Source: Tamarix chinensis
Taxonomy: Eukaryota; Streptophyta; Magnoliopsida; Caryophyllales; Tamaricaceae
Length of the DNA stretch: 64,000 nucleotides
Reading direction: 5' to 3'
NCBI GenBank assembly: GCA_030549775.1
Contig: CM060172.1
Location: forward strand, 59,484,023 to 59,548,022
In this document: positions 11,641 through 24,407 of the stretch, one piece after another
Numbering within the stretch: position 1 is the first letter of the stretch
Layout of the letters: each line of letters opens with the position of its first letter
Program-made: the position numbers and the translations under genes
The notes under the pieces: generated by a model
Database searches by the model: none
What the model was told of the DNA's origin: nothing
The model's input: only the letters and a program-made list of their open reading frames with translations

Positions 11641-14407
11641 ATATTTTTTAAAATAATTTTAATTATTTAAATTCACGTTTTAATTCAATTTAATGTGAGT
11701 ATCTTCTCATGAAAATTTTCCATTCAAAACCATATTAGGTACTCAAATAAAACTAAATTTCAATGTTAAGACAAGTAAGTAAAATTATAAAAAACACATA
11801 ATACCACAAGTTTTTTTAGGTTAAGTGTCACATTACCCAAATGAAATTTATTCTTATTTATATTCATCTATTTGCATAGGTATTTTATTTTTGTACATTT
11901 ATTTTTAAAAATATATATATTAAATTATAACCAAATTGCAAGATCTTTTTCATCTTTGAAAAAACAAATGCATACCATAACAAAAATTAAGTTATAATCT
12001 ATAAAAAAATATTTATTAAATGAAACCTTAACATACGAACTATACTATTTGATAAATAAATTTTTGGATGTTTGTTTTTGCTGACATTTTTGGCATATAA
12101 ATTTTAATAATAAAAAAAACCTCTCATATGTAAAGTAAGGATATAAAATTTTCTAAAAAGAAATATGACACATCGATGGTAATTAAGTAATATCGATATA
12201 ATATTTTGGTCAAACAAAGTCTTAGCAATAAGATATTAAAATTTATATATGTAGTAAATAAAAATAGTATTATTAACTTGTTATTTTTATAGTTTAATTG
12301 AGTCATTAATGTTAACAAAGTATAGAATATGACATCATTAATATAAATATTATTTAATGTATTATGATTAATATAAAAGGTTGCTAAATATTTTATGGAG
12401 TATAGGTAACAACTATTTTACTTTATTAGGTTAAATAATTATATACTCGTGTATAGCTTAAATTATTTAAAAATATACTCCCTTACATTAGGTACAATGT
12501 AATTTTAAATATGCAAGCTTTAGAAAAGATTGACGATAAATTTTAATTACGATTTTTCAACTCTATTTTTTTAGTCAATAAGCCTTATAATACAATTTTT
12601 AACTAATAAAACATATAATTATGTATAGAATTATTTAATAGTAAATTATCTTAGTCTATATTTGAAATACGAGTTTAACTACATAGGAATATATAGTCAA
12701 AGTAGCTAAATAATATATTTGTGTGTTGTGTGTATGTCATTTTTGTATGCTGGTTCTCTTCATCATATCTCTTTTTTTGATTCCCTATAATTTTAATTTT
12801 ACTTATATTGGTCAATAAATCTTCAATCTAATAGAAATATTTTTTTTTTACCTTTTTTTAGCATCAAGATAATATATATATATATATATATTTTTATTCT
12901 CTTGATTATAATTTTAAGCACTATAATTATTTTTTAGTATTTTATTTACTTCATTGTTGAGTCATGCATATTGAAATTAATAAAATGAGAATAATATGTT
13001 TGTTGCTTGGTTAAAAAAAGAAGAGGACCTATTTGAAGACATTTTTATATTATTTATTTGTAATAATAACTCAATGTGACCTTTACTATTTATAACTTTA
13101 TATTTGCATACTAAAATTTTATGATCACTTTTATTTTATCAAATAATATTTTGTATTAATTAAATATTTAAACTATCATACTTTTGTCCATTTAAAATAT
13201 GTTTACATTGCACGTACATTCACACTAATTAGAAATGAAAACATACAAGATGATTAGTGTTTGTGTTGTAGTGATCAAATGGATCCAAGTTGTCTACCAA
13301 GGAATTTCATCATTTGTTATTTTTTGGATATATTACATAGCATCATATGCAGATACACCTAAAAAAGATATTACTAAAACTAAATTGAGTTAAATGATCT
13401 AGTGAACTATTATAATGTATGTTTAGTTGAACATTTTAAGCTCCGGTAATTATTTTGCAATCGCAAATTTTTAAAACTTATACCACTTTTAGTAAATTTA
13501 TTAATTTTCTAAATAAGGTAAAAGAACTAACAACTATTTTCAATAACTAATGATTATAATTCCCTTATACATACCCATTTTAAGTTATCGTATCAAACAA
13601 TTTAAGATGGGGTATTAAATGAAGAATTCTCCCTTTCCTCCTTTATCCAAAGTAGAAAGCGATATACAAGGGGAACCTATAAATAGGGGAGGGAGAGCCA
13701 TGTTCTTAGGGTGTGGTTTGAACACATGACCCTCTACTAATAACCGCATACCCAAAAATCACAACCTATAGTTTATTTCCCTTTTTAATATATAATTGAA
13801 TGAATAAGATTATGATAATACATGATCAAGGATTAAAAAAAGAACTTATAACCTTATTTAATTAATTTGTGTTTATCTCTTAACCTTCTCATCTACCCTT
13901 TTATTTGAGATGTATTGACTTTGAGTACATCCAAAACACTTATTGATGATACACTCACTACATCCATCATGATATATGTGGCTTAAAGGTTCTTATAAAA
14001 TAGAGGAACGAAAAAAAAAATATGAAGGATTTGAAACAACTAATCTTATTTGTAAGTTTACTATGTGATAAAATATAATAATGAAGATTTGGCACAAAAG
14101 GGTCATTGAAGTTTATTTGAGAGTGATTAATTATAATAGTTTTCCACCACAAAAAAAAATAGTAGTTATAGTTATCCAATCAATAAATAATGCACCATTA
14201 TACAAAAATGATAGCATGTCAAGTGTTAAAAGTAGTTACAAGGTGGTTTTTCATATACCAAGCAATTTTAGGCATCCATATCAATAAGCAAATCACTATC
14301 AACATAAGATGATGCACATAAAAAAATAGTTGGATTTTTTTTTGGCCAACATAAAAGTTAAGAAAGACAAAAGATCTAAATAATTGCTTTGATTGAGTAA
14401 AGTTGGA
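11641..14407. other. AT-rich intergenic DNA
   Basis: No coding region can be supported; reading frames here are short and AT-rich with no recognisable motif. A short (TA)n run lies at 12872-12891. A possible SINE fragment lies near 13620-13770. Confidence 0.4.
13620..13775 (-). mobile_element. Possible tRNA-derived SINE fragment
   Basis: Read on the minus strand, the sequence has a B-box-like tgtgttcaaaccac near 13715-13730, preceded by a weak A-box-like gggtatgcgg. This is the usual spacing of a tRNA-derived SINE head. No poly(A) or poly(T) tail or target duplication was found, so this is tentative. Confidence 0.25.
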
Positions 14408-15610
14408 CACTACTATAAAAATAAAGATACACAACCACTTATACATGAATTTTTTAATAAGGATAAAATATATAACATATCCAAAAAAGAGAATCAGGGG
14501 GTAATAGAGAAGGGTATAAATGGATTTTGGAATATATGACAGTCTTCTATTTTATTTTATTTTTTGAAAAAGGTTTGCTAGAGAAAGGTATAGACTAAAA
14601 TTCATGGGGAAAACTATTGTTTATACCTTAGTGGGATTTTTCAATTAAAAAAAATCTATGGGTATAGATGATAGTTTTACCCGAGATCCATCATTTATTC
14701 ACGTTTTTGAATTTTTCTCCTTCTTTCAATCTTCGCTTTTCACTTTAACCTAATTTAAAATTAGCTTTCACATCCAACACTAGATACACTCCATTCTTCT
14801 TCTTCTTCATGTTGTAGTTCTTCTAGTTGAGCACATTTCTCTTCTTCTTTCTTGCTAAATATTGTTTTGGTTGATTTTTTCCATATTTTATATTGTTAAG
14901 AATATGTTTTTCACATCATTAGAATCTCTTTGGTGTTATTGTTATATCTTTTAGTTTAATATATGTAATCAGTCATTGTTTGCTATATACTACCTTCTCT
15001 TTTTTGTACAATTTGCTTGGAAGATAAGCCATCAAAATGAGCCCATCGTTATTGCATTGAGGTTTTTTTGTGTTGAATTATTTTGCTCAATTTTATTTTT
15101 TATTATGGGGTATCATGGATTATAATTTAGTATGTTGTTTCTTTGATGGTTTCAAATATGAAATCTTGTGGTGATGATTCAAGGAAAGGTAAAGAAAAGA
15201 GAGGAAGAGTTATGATGCCAAAAATTACAAAATTAAGAGACAAGAATATTTAATTCCTAGTTGACTAGATTACAAAGTTAAGGGTGTAAGAATGAGACAA
15301 CATGCATTAGCTATGCTTGTGCTAGAGCTTATGTGGCAATTTTCATTATCATTCATTACCGGAGAGATTCCTCCATCGACATAACAAGAATTTGTAAACC
15401 GATGTATTTGTATGAAGAGCATATATAAACAAGTAGATCATATACAACTCATGGGATCATATATACTACCAATGTCCATTTATCTATAGTATGGATTTGG
15501 TGTGTTAGAATAGCGTATGAAGATTGTACTTCAAAAGCGTGCCAAGTTTTGGAAAGACCTTAAGTCTGATTTTGGTATACATCACATGATTAAATCAAAT
15601 GACACCTATC
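14408..15610 (+). mobile_element. CACTA-type DNA transposon end, with a possible transposase remnant
   Basis: It starts with CACTACTATAAAAATAAA at 14408, the terminal motif that gives the superfamily its name. Subterminal repeats such as gggtataaatgg and gtttataccttagtggga follow within 250 bases. The end at 41297 carries the same terminus, inverted. From about 15290 to 15610 a broken frame contains LQKRAKFWKDLKSDF, loosely like plant CACTA Transposase_24 proteins; that assignment is weak. The right side is cut off by purine-rich LTR sequence at about 15611. Confidence 0.55.
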
Positions 15611-16005
15611 ATGCATTTTGGACGAAGGGGAGGAATAAGGAGGGAGGGGGAGGCTCAGGTAAAGGGGTTGGGGGAGGTGGTGGAGAGGTATGTGGGGTGG
15701 TTGTTGGGTGCAGGGGTGAGGGAGGAGGTGGCTAGGTGTTGGGAGTGTGGTACAGGTGGAAAAAGTGGCGGCGCGTGGGCTATAGGAAGGGAGGTGTCGA
15801 GTAGGGAGGGAGAGGAAGAAAGGACAAGAAAAGGAAGAGAAGGGGGCGGCTGGTGTAGGGGGTGTGTGATGGTTGCAGGTGTGAGGCAGGGTGTCAGGGT
15901 GGTTGTGTAACACTCCCAAAATTCACTACTGAAAAATTTCGTTTTATTAAAAGAAATTACGGAAGCTAAAATATCAAACGGTGAATTTCGGGGATATTAC
16001 CGCCA

Positions 16006-16051
16006 CACTTAGTACCAGACCGGTTCACTCATACCGTTCCAATACCAAGTG
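16006..16051 (-). other. 46-nt inverted repeat near LTR 3' end (copy C)
   Basis: This is the minus-strand counterpart of 37607-37652. Eighteen of nineteen stem pairs remain when G-U is counted. Relative to copy A, stem position 6/41 becomes G-U and position 18/29 is G-C instead of A-T. Confidence 0.7.
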
Positions 16052-16559
16052 TTAAGGCTAAAGAACAAAATATCAATTGCTAGAAATTTAAACCATTTGA
16101 ATAAGAGTAGCGCAAGTAAATATTTTATAAGAATAGGTTCCACTAATGGTGGTTACAAGAATAAGAAATACATTTAAACCAGAAAGTAAAGGTAAAGGGA
16201 CAACCCTAAGAGTCCGGATAATCCTTACGCTCTTTCCCGTTGCCCACTTGAGTAGCACATGAAATTGAACCTGCAAGGGACGCTGCCCATTGAATAGGTA
16301 GGGGCCCCATGAATGGAACCCTTCAATACTATAGTACTGAGTAAAGCAGGCCCGTAATGTCACACATGATACAAAACTACATGCATATATAACAAGATGT
16401 GTATATATAACATTCACATAATTAACAATCACATCAGATATCAATAGGTCATTATGAACAATCGATACTTTCGGGTCTTAATCCATGTCATAGTGCAGAA
16501 TCAATACATTCGGGCCTTAAGCTATTAGTCCATCATTATTCAATCAATCTCATATTTTA

Positions 16560-17030
16560 TAGCCATGTGAGTGCGAGAACCCCACTATTATAGCCGGTGG
16601 ATCGGTCACTTATAGGGCAAAACGTACCTAACCGCTATTATATGCTAGTGGATCGGTCTCCAGGGCAAAACGTTCCTGGCCACTATTATTCGCCAGTGGA
16701 TTGGTTTGGCCCCGACTCACATGGTGTTCCACTATAAGTGATTAGTATTTTTCCATAACTTTATTCACATCCATAACTAATTTTATTGAGCTCGGGACCC
16801 CCACTATTATTGTCGGTGGATCGGAATATATATATCAACATCATCCAGGGCAATACGCTCCTAGGCCATTATTATGTCTGGTGGATCGGTACTCATAATC
16901 ATTTGCCAGGGCAACACGCTCCTGGGCCACTATTATATCCGGTGGATTGGTACTCATAATCACTTGTCGGGGCAACACGCTCCTGGGCCACTATTGTAAT
17001 TGGTGGATCGGTACTCAATATCATAAGTCA
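16560..17030 (-). repeat. 54-bp-type minisatellite in LTR copy C
   Basis: In plus orientation the units read ccactattat, then a ccggtggatcgg-like core, then a block around ccagggcaacacgctcctgg. Both blocks are present, separated by gactcacatggtgttccact, the reverse complement of the spacer motif in copies A and B. Confidence 0.75.
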
Positions 17031-17689
17031 GCAGGGCCCGACTCATTAATCTTTTGCTTTCAATATTAATATTTTTCCTTTCTTTAATCAGCACAACAAA
17101 TTCCATTTATTTGCCTCGGATGGGAGATTAAGAACCCGGGACACAAAGGTACACCGGTCGTACCGGTGCATACAAGCTACTCAGTACCCTTCAACCATGA
17201 ACCCAGGGACGCAAAGGTACCCTGGTCGTACTGGTGCATAAAGCTACTCAGTACCCTACCGACAAGGACACCTAATCCATAAGTATGCATACCCCATAAC
17301 TAGGTCCGTAGAGCTAGATAGAGTAAAGAGTCACCATTCCCGATCTCGAGGTCTTTCACTTTAAGTATTAGTGTCTTAATTAAGGTGATCACGAAAAGCA
17401 CACTAATCAGATACTTATTCACTTTTGATTGTTCTGATATCATTAGTCGTTTCTTATTCAGGTGGTTATCTAAGATAACACAGAGAAATCATTAAGGCCA
17501 TCATAATCTTATATAATTCCGAATTAGGATTCGTTCTCGTAATACTTACTAATTATCAAATACTCTTACCTTGCTAGTCAGCATTATTTGCGTCATATTA
17601 TAAAATTCCACAATCACAACAACATGTTAGGTATAAATTACTCATTTACCCCTTACTTATATAATTGCTAAGTCATCTCTTCCTTACTT

Positions 17690-18740
17690 GACAAATTACC
17701 ATATTACCCTTAAGGTTGCATAATTATCCAATTATCTGGTTTACGTTACTAAATTATCTCCTACGCTTTTTAGATCACCATTCACCCTTCATAATTGTTA
17801 ACCTTATCATATGTCCCTTTTTGGTTGGTTAGATTACCAAATTACCCTTCTCCTTTATTATAATTACTAAATTGCCCTTGGGTTGGATAAATTACCAAAT
17901 TACCCTCCTTCATTATCATGATTACTATTTTGCCCCTTTAGTTGGTTAAATAATTACCAATTTACCCTTTAGTAGTTTAAATTACCAAATTACCCCTTTA
18001 GTTGGACAAATTACCAAATTACCCTTCTCCTTTATCATAATTACCATTTTACCCCTCTCAATTATTATAATGACCATTTTACCCTTTTTAATTATTATAA
18101 ATCCCAAATTACCCTTCTTCGTAATTACAATTATTAATTTACCCTTCTTCATAATTATAATTACCAATTTGCCCTTCTCCATATTTATAATTATTAATTT
18201 ACCCTTCTCCATTCTTATAATTACTATATTGCCCTTCTCCATTATTAAAATTACCATAATGCCCTTTTATTGATTAATTTACCAAATTACCCTTCTCTAT
18301 TATCATAATTATCCAATTAACCTTTTATAATCATAATTTAATTACTAATTTATCCTTCGTTGTTATCATTATTACCAAGTTACCCCTTACTCCCAAGTGT
18401 GCCATAAATATCCTTTTAATTTACAAAATTACCACAATACCCTTTTACTTATAAAATTTACCACAACACCCTTTTTACTTTACAATTTACCAAAATTACC
18501 ATTTTTATCCTTCCTTACCAAATTACCATTTTGCCCTTCTTTTCCAAAATTACCATATTACCCCTTTACTCCCAAAATTATCATAATACCCCTTTACTCA
18601 TAAAATTTTGTTTTCCCTTTTACTTCCAAATTTACCATAATACCCCTAACTTCCAAAATTACCACAATATCCATTTTACTTGTAAAATTACCATATTACC
18701 CTTTTAATTTCAAAATTACTACTTTACCCCCTTTATTACA
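17690..18740 (-). repeat. 33-bp-type tandem repeat in LTR copy C
   Basis: About 30 diverged units of about 30-33 bases contain attaccaaattaccctt followed by ctccattattataa. The period is a multiple of three, so an 11-residue periodic reading frame appears on both strands. It is not a gene. It occupies the place that holds a 149-bp repeat in copy B and trinucleotide runs in copy D. Confidence 0.8.
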
Positions 18741-19429
18741 CCACTTTTATTAAATTAACATTATCCCATGGAAAAATAATATTAATACTCCATTAACAAT
18801 GTCCAACTCCACCAACCATTATATTTTAACATAATACATATTAGCACCCACACATATTAGGTCATAATCTAGCATAAGGAATATACTAAAATACCCCTAG
18901 GGCTAACAATAATATTATTCATGCATAATTGCCACAATAACATAAAATAACAAGGATAGGTACTTAATGCTTCCATTAATAGCCAATCTCTTTCCTTAAG
19001 CAACATTTCCACACAGCACATAAGAGAGCATACTTTCTTTTTTATTAAAGAATACAAGCAAACATATAATTTATATTAACAACCACAATAACATATTAAA
19101 ATTCCTAATGTGTAAACATACGTTTAAGTGGGGTTTAACGATTACCTTAGATCCCGTAAAATCGAATCTTACCGGTATCTCGGTTAAAGATTCAAGCATT
19201 AAATAGAAAAATCAACACCTAAAAATAATATCAACAACTATTATATTAGAGTAAAAAAATCAAAGCATAAAACCTTATGAAATTTACTTAATGAAATAAT
19301 TAAATTAAATATTATCATACCTTGAAATTATTAACAAAAATGGGTTAATAAATGCATCATGAGCTGCATGTAAAAATAAAAAGGGGCAGGCTCGAAGGGG
19401 CGGGTGAAAAGAAGAATAATGGTCATTTT

Positions 19430-20610
19430 CAGGTTGGGATCTTTAGGTTAGAAAAGAAGATGGATGGGGGAGGTTTCAAGGCAAGGGAATGGTGCAGGAG
19501 TGAAGAGGGGGTGTAGGTGGATGCTGGGGATGGGTTGTTGGCGGTCAAGGGCTGCTGAGGCGGCGGCGGTGAGGTGGCGAAGGTGGCTACTGAAGTGGGT
19601 CGAGGTGGAAGGGTTGAGAAGGAAGGAAAAGAGGAGGGAAAAATATAGGGGTGCAAGGGCTTTTTTCGCCCAACTAAGGCATGGTGGTGGTAGAGGGGGT
19701 TGTAGGGTGTTGAATGGTGGTTTGGGTGGTGGAATAGGTGGTTGGACGGTAGCAGAAGGAGGGGCTGCAGGGGGCTGTCGAGAAGGAAGAAAAATAGGCA
19801 GAAAAAGAAGAGGGGAGGAAGAGGGAGTTGCGGGGTGGCTTGGATGGTGTTGGGGCGGTGTAGGGCGATAGTAGAAGGGTGCAGAAGGTGGCGCAGGGGC
19901 TTGGTGCGGCAGTTGGTGCGGCCGAGGGTGGCGGCGTGCAAAAATAGGGGGAAAATGGAAAGAGAAGAAAGGAGAGAAGGGGGAGATTAGGGGTAAGGAG
20001 CTCGAAGATATGGGCAGAAAGAGGGTGGAGAGGAGAAGAAAAACAAGAGGCAAGGTAGGGGGAAATAGGTGGCAGTCGGTGGCAGGGAGGTGGTAGGGTG
20101 GCAGGGAGAGGGTGACGACGGGGAGGAAAGGGGAGCCATGCGAGACGGGGTGCATGGCTGCCCAGTTCCAATTTGGTGAAAAAAAATACAGGGGAGAGAG
20201 AGAGGGGGGAGAGTGTGTTGCAGGTGGTGGCAGTGGTTGCAGGGGCAGTGGCCGGCATGCTCGAGGTGGCAGCACTGGCCGAAGAAGATAGATCGGGGAG
20301 CAGCTGGGTTGAGACGTGGAGGTCGAAGAAGAGAAAAAAAAGCAGACAAGGCGGGGAGCAGCAGGCTCGTCGGGGAAGGGAAGAAAAAAGATCGGGTCGG
20401 CCAATCCAGGGGAGAAAGGAAGGAGGAGAGGAGGAGGCTAGGCCGGCTGTGCGTGTAGGGGGAGAATGGGTCATTGACCCAAGCGCAAAGAGGCAGGCCT
20501 GGCAGCCCAAGCCTAGAAAAGAAAAGGAGAAAAAGAAAGGAAGGAGGAAAAGGAGAAAAGGAGAAGGAAAAAGAAAAGGAAAAGAAAATGGGAGATTTGA
20601 AAATAATTGA
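19430..20610 (-). other. Pyrimidine-rich GC-rich block of LTR copy C
   Basis: The minus strand is strongly C/T-rich, so TAA, TAG and TGA are rare and long frames stay open in all three minus frames, the longest 318 codons. Their products are low-complexity Pro/Ser/Leu/His strings with no domain. The other LTR copies have an equivalent block at the same place (20917-21980, 32930-33260, 61080-61370). It probably corresponds to transcribed leader sequence; that role is inferred. Confidence 0.6.
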
Positions 20611-22288
20611 ATTTATAAAATAATAGGATGTAATATTTTTGATAATAAATTAATTTAATAATTTAATTTAATATAATTAAATATATGGGCTTAAAAAGGA
20701 TAATTATAGTAAAATACTAGTTTGAAAATTTATTTAAGTGAAAATAATATGGTAAAATAACAAAATATTTATTTTTAATTTATTAAATACTCCTATCCAA
20801 ATTTATATACTCAAAAATCCATAAAATAATTAAACTAAATAATTTTAAAAGCTAATTTATTTCAAATAAAAGTTATTTAGTAAATTAATAGTTTCCTAAA
20901 ATTTTGGGGGATTATAGGTTGCAAGTCGGAGAGTGGAGGATCAGGGGTGGCGAAGACGGTGGCGACCGTCACAGGAAGAGGGTGTAGTGAAAGGAGGGAG
21001 AAGAGAAAGGAAGGGGAAAGAAGAAGAGAAAGGAGGGGATATGGGCATGTGGCTCGGGATAGGTGGAGGGGAGGATGTTGGGGTGGTGTTTAGCAGCTAA
21101 GGGGGGGCGAAGTGGCTACGGCGGAAGGGAGGAGGAAAGGGGGATAAGATGGCAACGTAGGGGGGTCAAATGGGGGAGGGAGGAAAAAGGGAGGGGTAGG
21201 CCGCAGGCTGGTTGATGCTGGCGGCTTAGGGTAGTGTAGGGGGCGTAGGGTGTAGAAGAAAGGTGGCGTGGTAGCTAGTTGGGCAGCGGAGGCGGTGGAG
21301 GGGTGCTATGGGATTGTTGAAGGAAAAATAGGGGAAAAGAAGGGAAGAAAGGAAGAGAGGGTTAGTTGGGAGAGGGAGGCTCGAAGGGGAAGTGAGACAG
21401 AGAGGAGGGGAAGAAGAAGAAGAAACAAAAGAGAAGAGAGGGAGGGGGAGTGGTAGCAAGAGTCGGGTAGGTGGTGCCAGAGGGTGGACGGTTACTGTCA
21501 CTTGTCAGGCATGGTAGAGTGATAGGGGTGAAATAGGGGGCAGGTTTGCGGAGGGATGAGGGGCCCATAATGTTGGGCTAGAAATGGAAAGAAAGAAGGT
21601 AGGGAGAGGAGGTGGTGCAAGCATGGTTGGTGGTCGCGCAGGCAAGGTGCAAGGCGCAAGGGAAAGGCAGGTGAGGGGTAAGGGGTGTTTGGTTTGGGGG
21701 TGGCAGGGGAAGAAGAAAGGGGGAGAGGGCTAGGAAAAAAAGAGAAGGATAAAGGAGGAGTGGGCCAGGTAGCTCGGGAGAAAGAAAAGAGGGGGAGAAA
21801 GAAGGTGGGTTGGCTCAAGGGGGAGAAGAAAAGAGAAAGAAGGGGGGAAATGAGAAGCGTAGGGGACGGGGCGTGGGCTAGCCTGGTGGGAGAAGGGAGG
21901 AAGGAGGAAGGAAAAAAAAAGGAAAGAGAAAAGGAGGAAAAAGAAAAGGGAAAGGAGAAAAAAAAGGAAAAATATTTTTAGAATTAGGATTAGGGATTAG
22001 GATAAAAATATTTTTTGAAAAAAATATTAAAATAATTTATCTCAACTTTAGGTATTTATTTAAGATAATAATTTTGTTAAAAATTATGGGTTTGGGATTT
22101 ATTTAAATAAAAGAGTATGGTAAAATGATAAAAATAATCATATTTGATTTATTAAATAATTTCATTTACTTTGTAACTCAATGGTCCCAAAATAAATAAA
22201 TAATTAAATAAATAAAATTTAATATTAAATTATTTTAATTAAGGGTTAAATATTTAAACTTTGGTTTTTAAAAATTCGGGGTATTACA

Positions 22289-24407
22289 CCTGATCGGTAA
22301 ATAATTTTGGGGCATCAGAGTTCAAAAGAAGTTAAAGTTTATCACAACTTGTAATATGTATTAAGATTTAAAAATACCTATCATCATATACTAATCTTCT
22401 ATATAGCCTTTTATTATTATAAAGGAAGAGCTAAAAGGGATAACAAAAAGCATAGAAAAATTTGTGTGCTCATAAGAGCTCATACATTGGTAATTAGATG
22501 GTCTGAAAATAATGGGTACGAAATTAATATTTAACCTAATTTTTATTATTTTAAAGTTATTGTATATTAACTTGATGCAAAAGGAGAAAAAGGAAAAAGG
22601 AATGGGATAAAAAGGAGGTTACACCATATGTTCCTCCTACTTGAATGAATAACTAGATGAGGTTAAGGATCAACAAAGCAATAAGAAAAGCTAATGATGA
22701 TCCAACACAACAACAATTCGATAAAATTTTAAGGCCTTAAAAATATTTACTTTTCAATATCTAAATATCATTTCTTATCCCTAACAGTGTCCTGGCTCAA
22801 GGATGAGGTTCAAAAGATATGATGAACTTAAGAAAGTTGGAGAAATGATGTCTTGACTCAAGATTTGGTGATCCAAGAGTCTGATGGTTGAGATAGAGGG
22901 GTGGTTCATGGTGCCACCATAATAAGAGTTTTGGATGGGTCCCTAATTCTCACACTCCAAATGAAAATTTTAGGGCTCTAAGGGATCAAATAACTAATTT
23001 ATCTACGAACCAAGAAAAATAAATTGTAAGGCAAACTTAGATGCATAAAATAATGAACAAGCTTATAAAGGAATAGGTAAATATAGTGTCCCCTTCTAGT
23101 GGTCATACTAGACTTATTCATGAAGTACCATTGCTAGTGTATTTTAATTTAATTATTTTCTTATTAAATGATATGCATTTGAGATATATGAAATGGAAAT
23201 ATTAAATATTATAGGAAAACTATTCATGTCATCTACCACTGAAGGAAAAAGAGTGTATTGTCACCCAATGTGTGTGTGTTTTTTTTTTTTTTTTTATGAT
23301 ATCTCAATGTTACAATATGTCTTATTGAGATCTAAGCTAGCTCATGTGTTTATTTACATTATTGAATATGAATTTGCATTTGAGACCCTAACTTTTAAGA
23401 ATGATGATGAATACACACTTTTAACATTTGTTGGGGAATGTCTTAGATGGCTAAGTCATTTGATCAATGGTCATATTCAAATGATAATATTATTTATAGT
23501 GAGAATTTTATTAACTGCTTATATTTTCAAAAAAATATATATTTTTCCTTCTTTTTTAACTAAGAAAGTAATATTATGGAAGAAATTAAGTCCTAGGGAA
23601 TGGAAAGAGAAGGAAATAAAGGACGTAAGAGTGGAGATGTGTAAAAAAATATGAATTAGCTTCTATCAACCATCAATATTTGCCTCCTATAATGAAGATG
23701 TATTTTGTTGAAGTCGTGGCTATGAATGATTTGAGAATATAATTCCTATTTTGACATAATTGTTTTTGAAAGTAGAAGACATGGATCAATGGATAGGAGC
23801 ATAAGATATGCTATATTTGTTGACTAGAGACTATTTACAAATTTAACATGTAAATATATATATAAGGTAAGTTTAATTTTAATATATAGCTATATTTATT
23901 ACATAATTACCTAATTATTTTAATATATATTCTTAAATGAAACATTCTTAACTAAAGAGGGCAAGGAGTTTTCCACTTAATATCGATTCCTATGTCCTCG
24001 GCTTCTATCACACAACAAAAATGTGGCCGAATGAGTTTAGTAGGTGATCAATGCAATGATAGTGGCTTTATATTGTCTAACCTTTTCCCTTGAAGAACAT
24101 TAGGTTTTGTTTTTATTACATCCATCATCAATAACAAAATTTTGGTTATATTCCTTAGGATAAAAGCAACTCTCTACTCCATTGAGTTTCATCAATAGGT
24201 AATTCTTTATTTGTTTAATAAATATATTTGAATTACTTGTTATATTATATTTTATAATTTATTTTACCCTATACATCAATTAAGGTATTTAATAAATATT
24301 TGGAAAAAATTAAAGAAAAGCCTCCGCCTAAATAAAAGTGGTTAGTTATATTAATTTATATTTATTTTCTTTCTTTTCCATATTTTAATGTTTAGTATGG
24401 ATCTAAT
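22289..24407. other. AT-rich interval, no supported gene
   Basis: The longest frame (153 codons from 23193) is AT-rich, has a Phe run from poly(T), and matches no family I recognise. Around 22790-23060 there are gag-like charged fragments with stops, too weak to classify. It may be the decayed internal region of the element whose LTR starts at 24408. Confidence 0.35.

Larger units (their letters stand above)
15906..20916 (-). mobile_element. Solo LTR (copy C), minus strand, with 5-bp target duplication GGTTG
   Basis: The plus strand reads TGTAACACTCCC at 15906, the reverse complement of the family 3' end, and ends GGGGGATTATA at 20916, a worn reverse complement of TGTAATACCCC. GGTTG flanks it at 15901-15905 and 20917-20921. 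In LTR orientation the order is: pyrimidine-rich GC-rich block (20610-19430), AT-rich part, 33-bp tandem repeat (18740-17690), 54-bp minisatellite (17030-16560), inverted repeat (16051-16006), end. There is no internal retroviral-like coding region, so it is a solo LTR left by recombination. Confidence 0.85.
15611..22288 (-). mobile_element. Older LTR of the gypsy family (copy H), minus strand, split by a younger solo LTR
   Basis: On the minus strand it begins TGTAATACCCCGAATTTTTA at 22288, like the start at 32323. Its pyrimidine-rich block runs from 21980 to 20917 and, once the insertion at 15906-20916 is removed, continues from 15905 to about 15611. Only the first part of the LTR remains; the 3' portion with the minisatellite is missing. 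The GGTTG target duplication of the insertion lies inside the pyrimidine-rich block. Confidence 0.65.

Noticed and set aside
16088..16444. 118-codon minus-strand frame
   Set aside because: It lies in the LTR 3' region next to the minisatellite. The equivalent place in copies A, B and D has no matching frame.
17982..18257. Periodic Ile/Lys/Gly protein with 11-residue repeats
   Set aside because: It is the translation of the 33-bp tandem repeat; the opposite strand is open too.
19448..20510. Reading frames of 318 and 278 codons on the minus strand
   Set aside because: They overlap in different frames of one C/T-rich block of an LTR. The products are low-complexity and no frame is preserved between LTR copies.
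23193..23654. 153-codon plus-strand frame with hydrophobic stretches
   Set aside because: AT-rich translation including a poly(T)-derived Phe run, no recognised motif, and lies in likely transposon-derived DNA.
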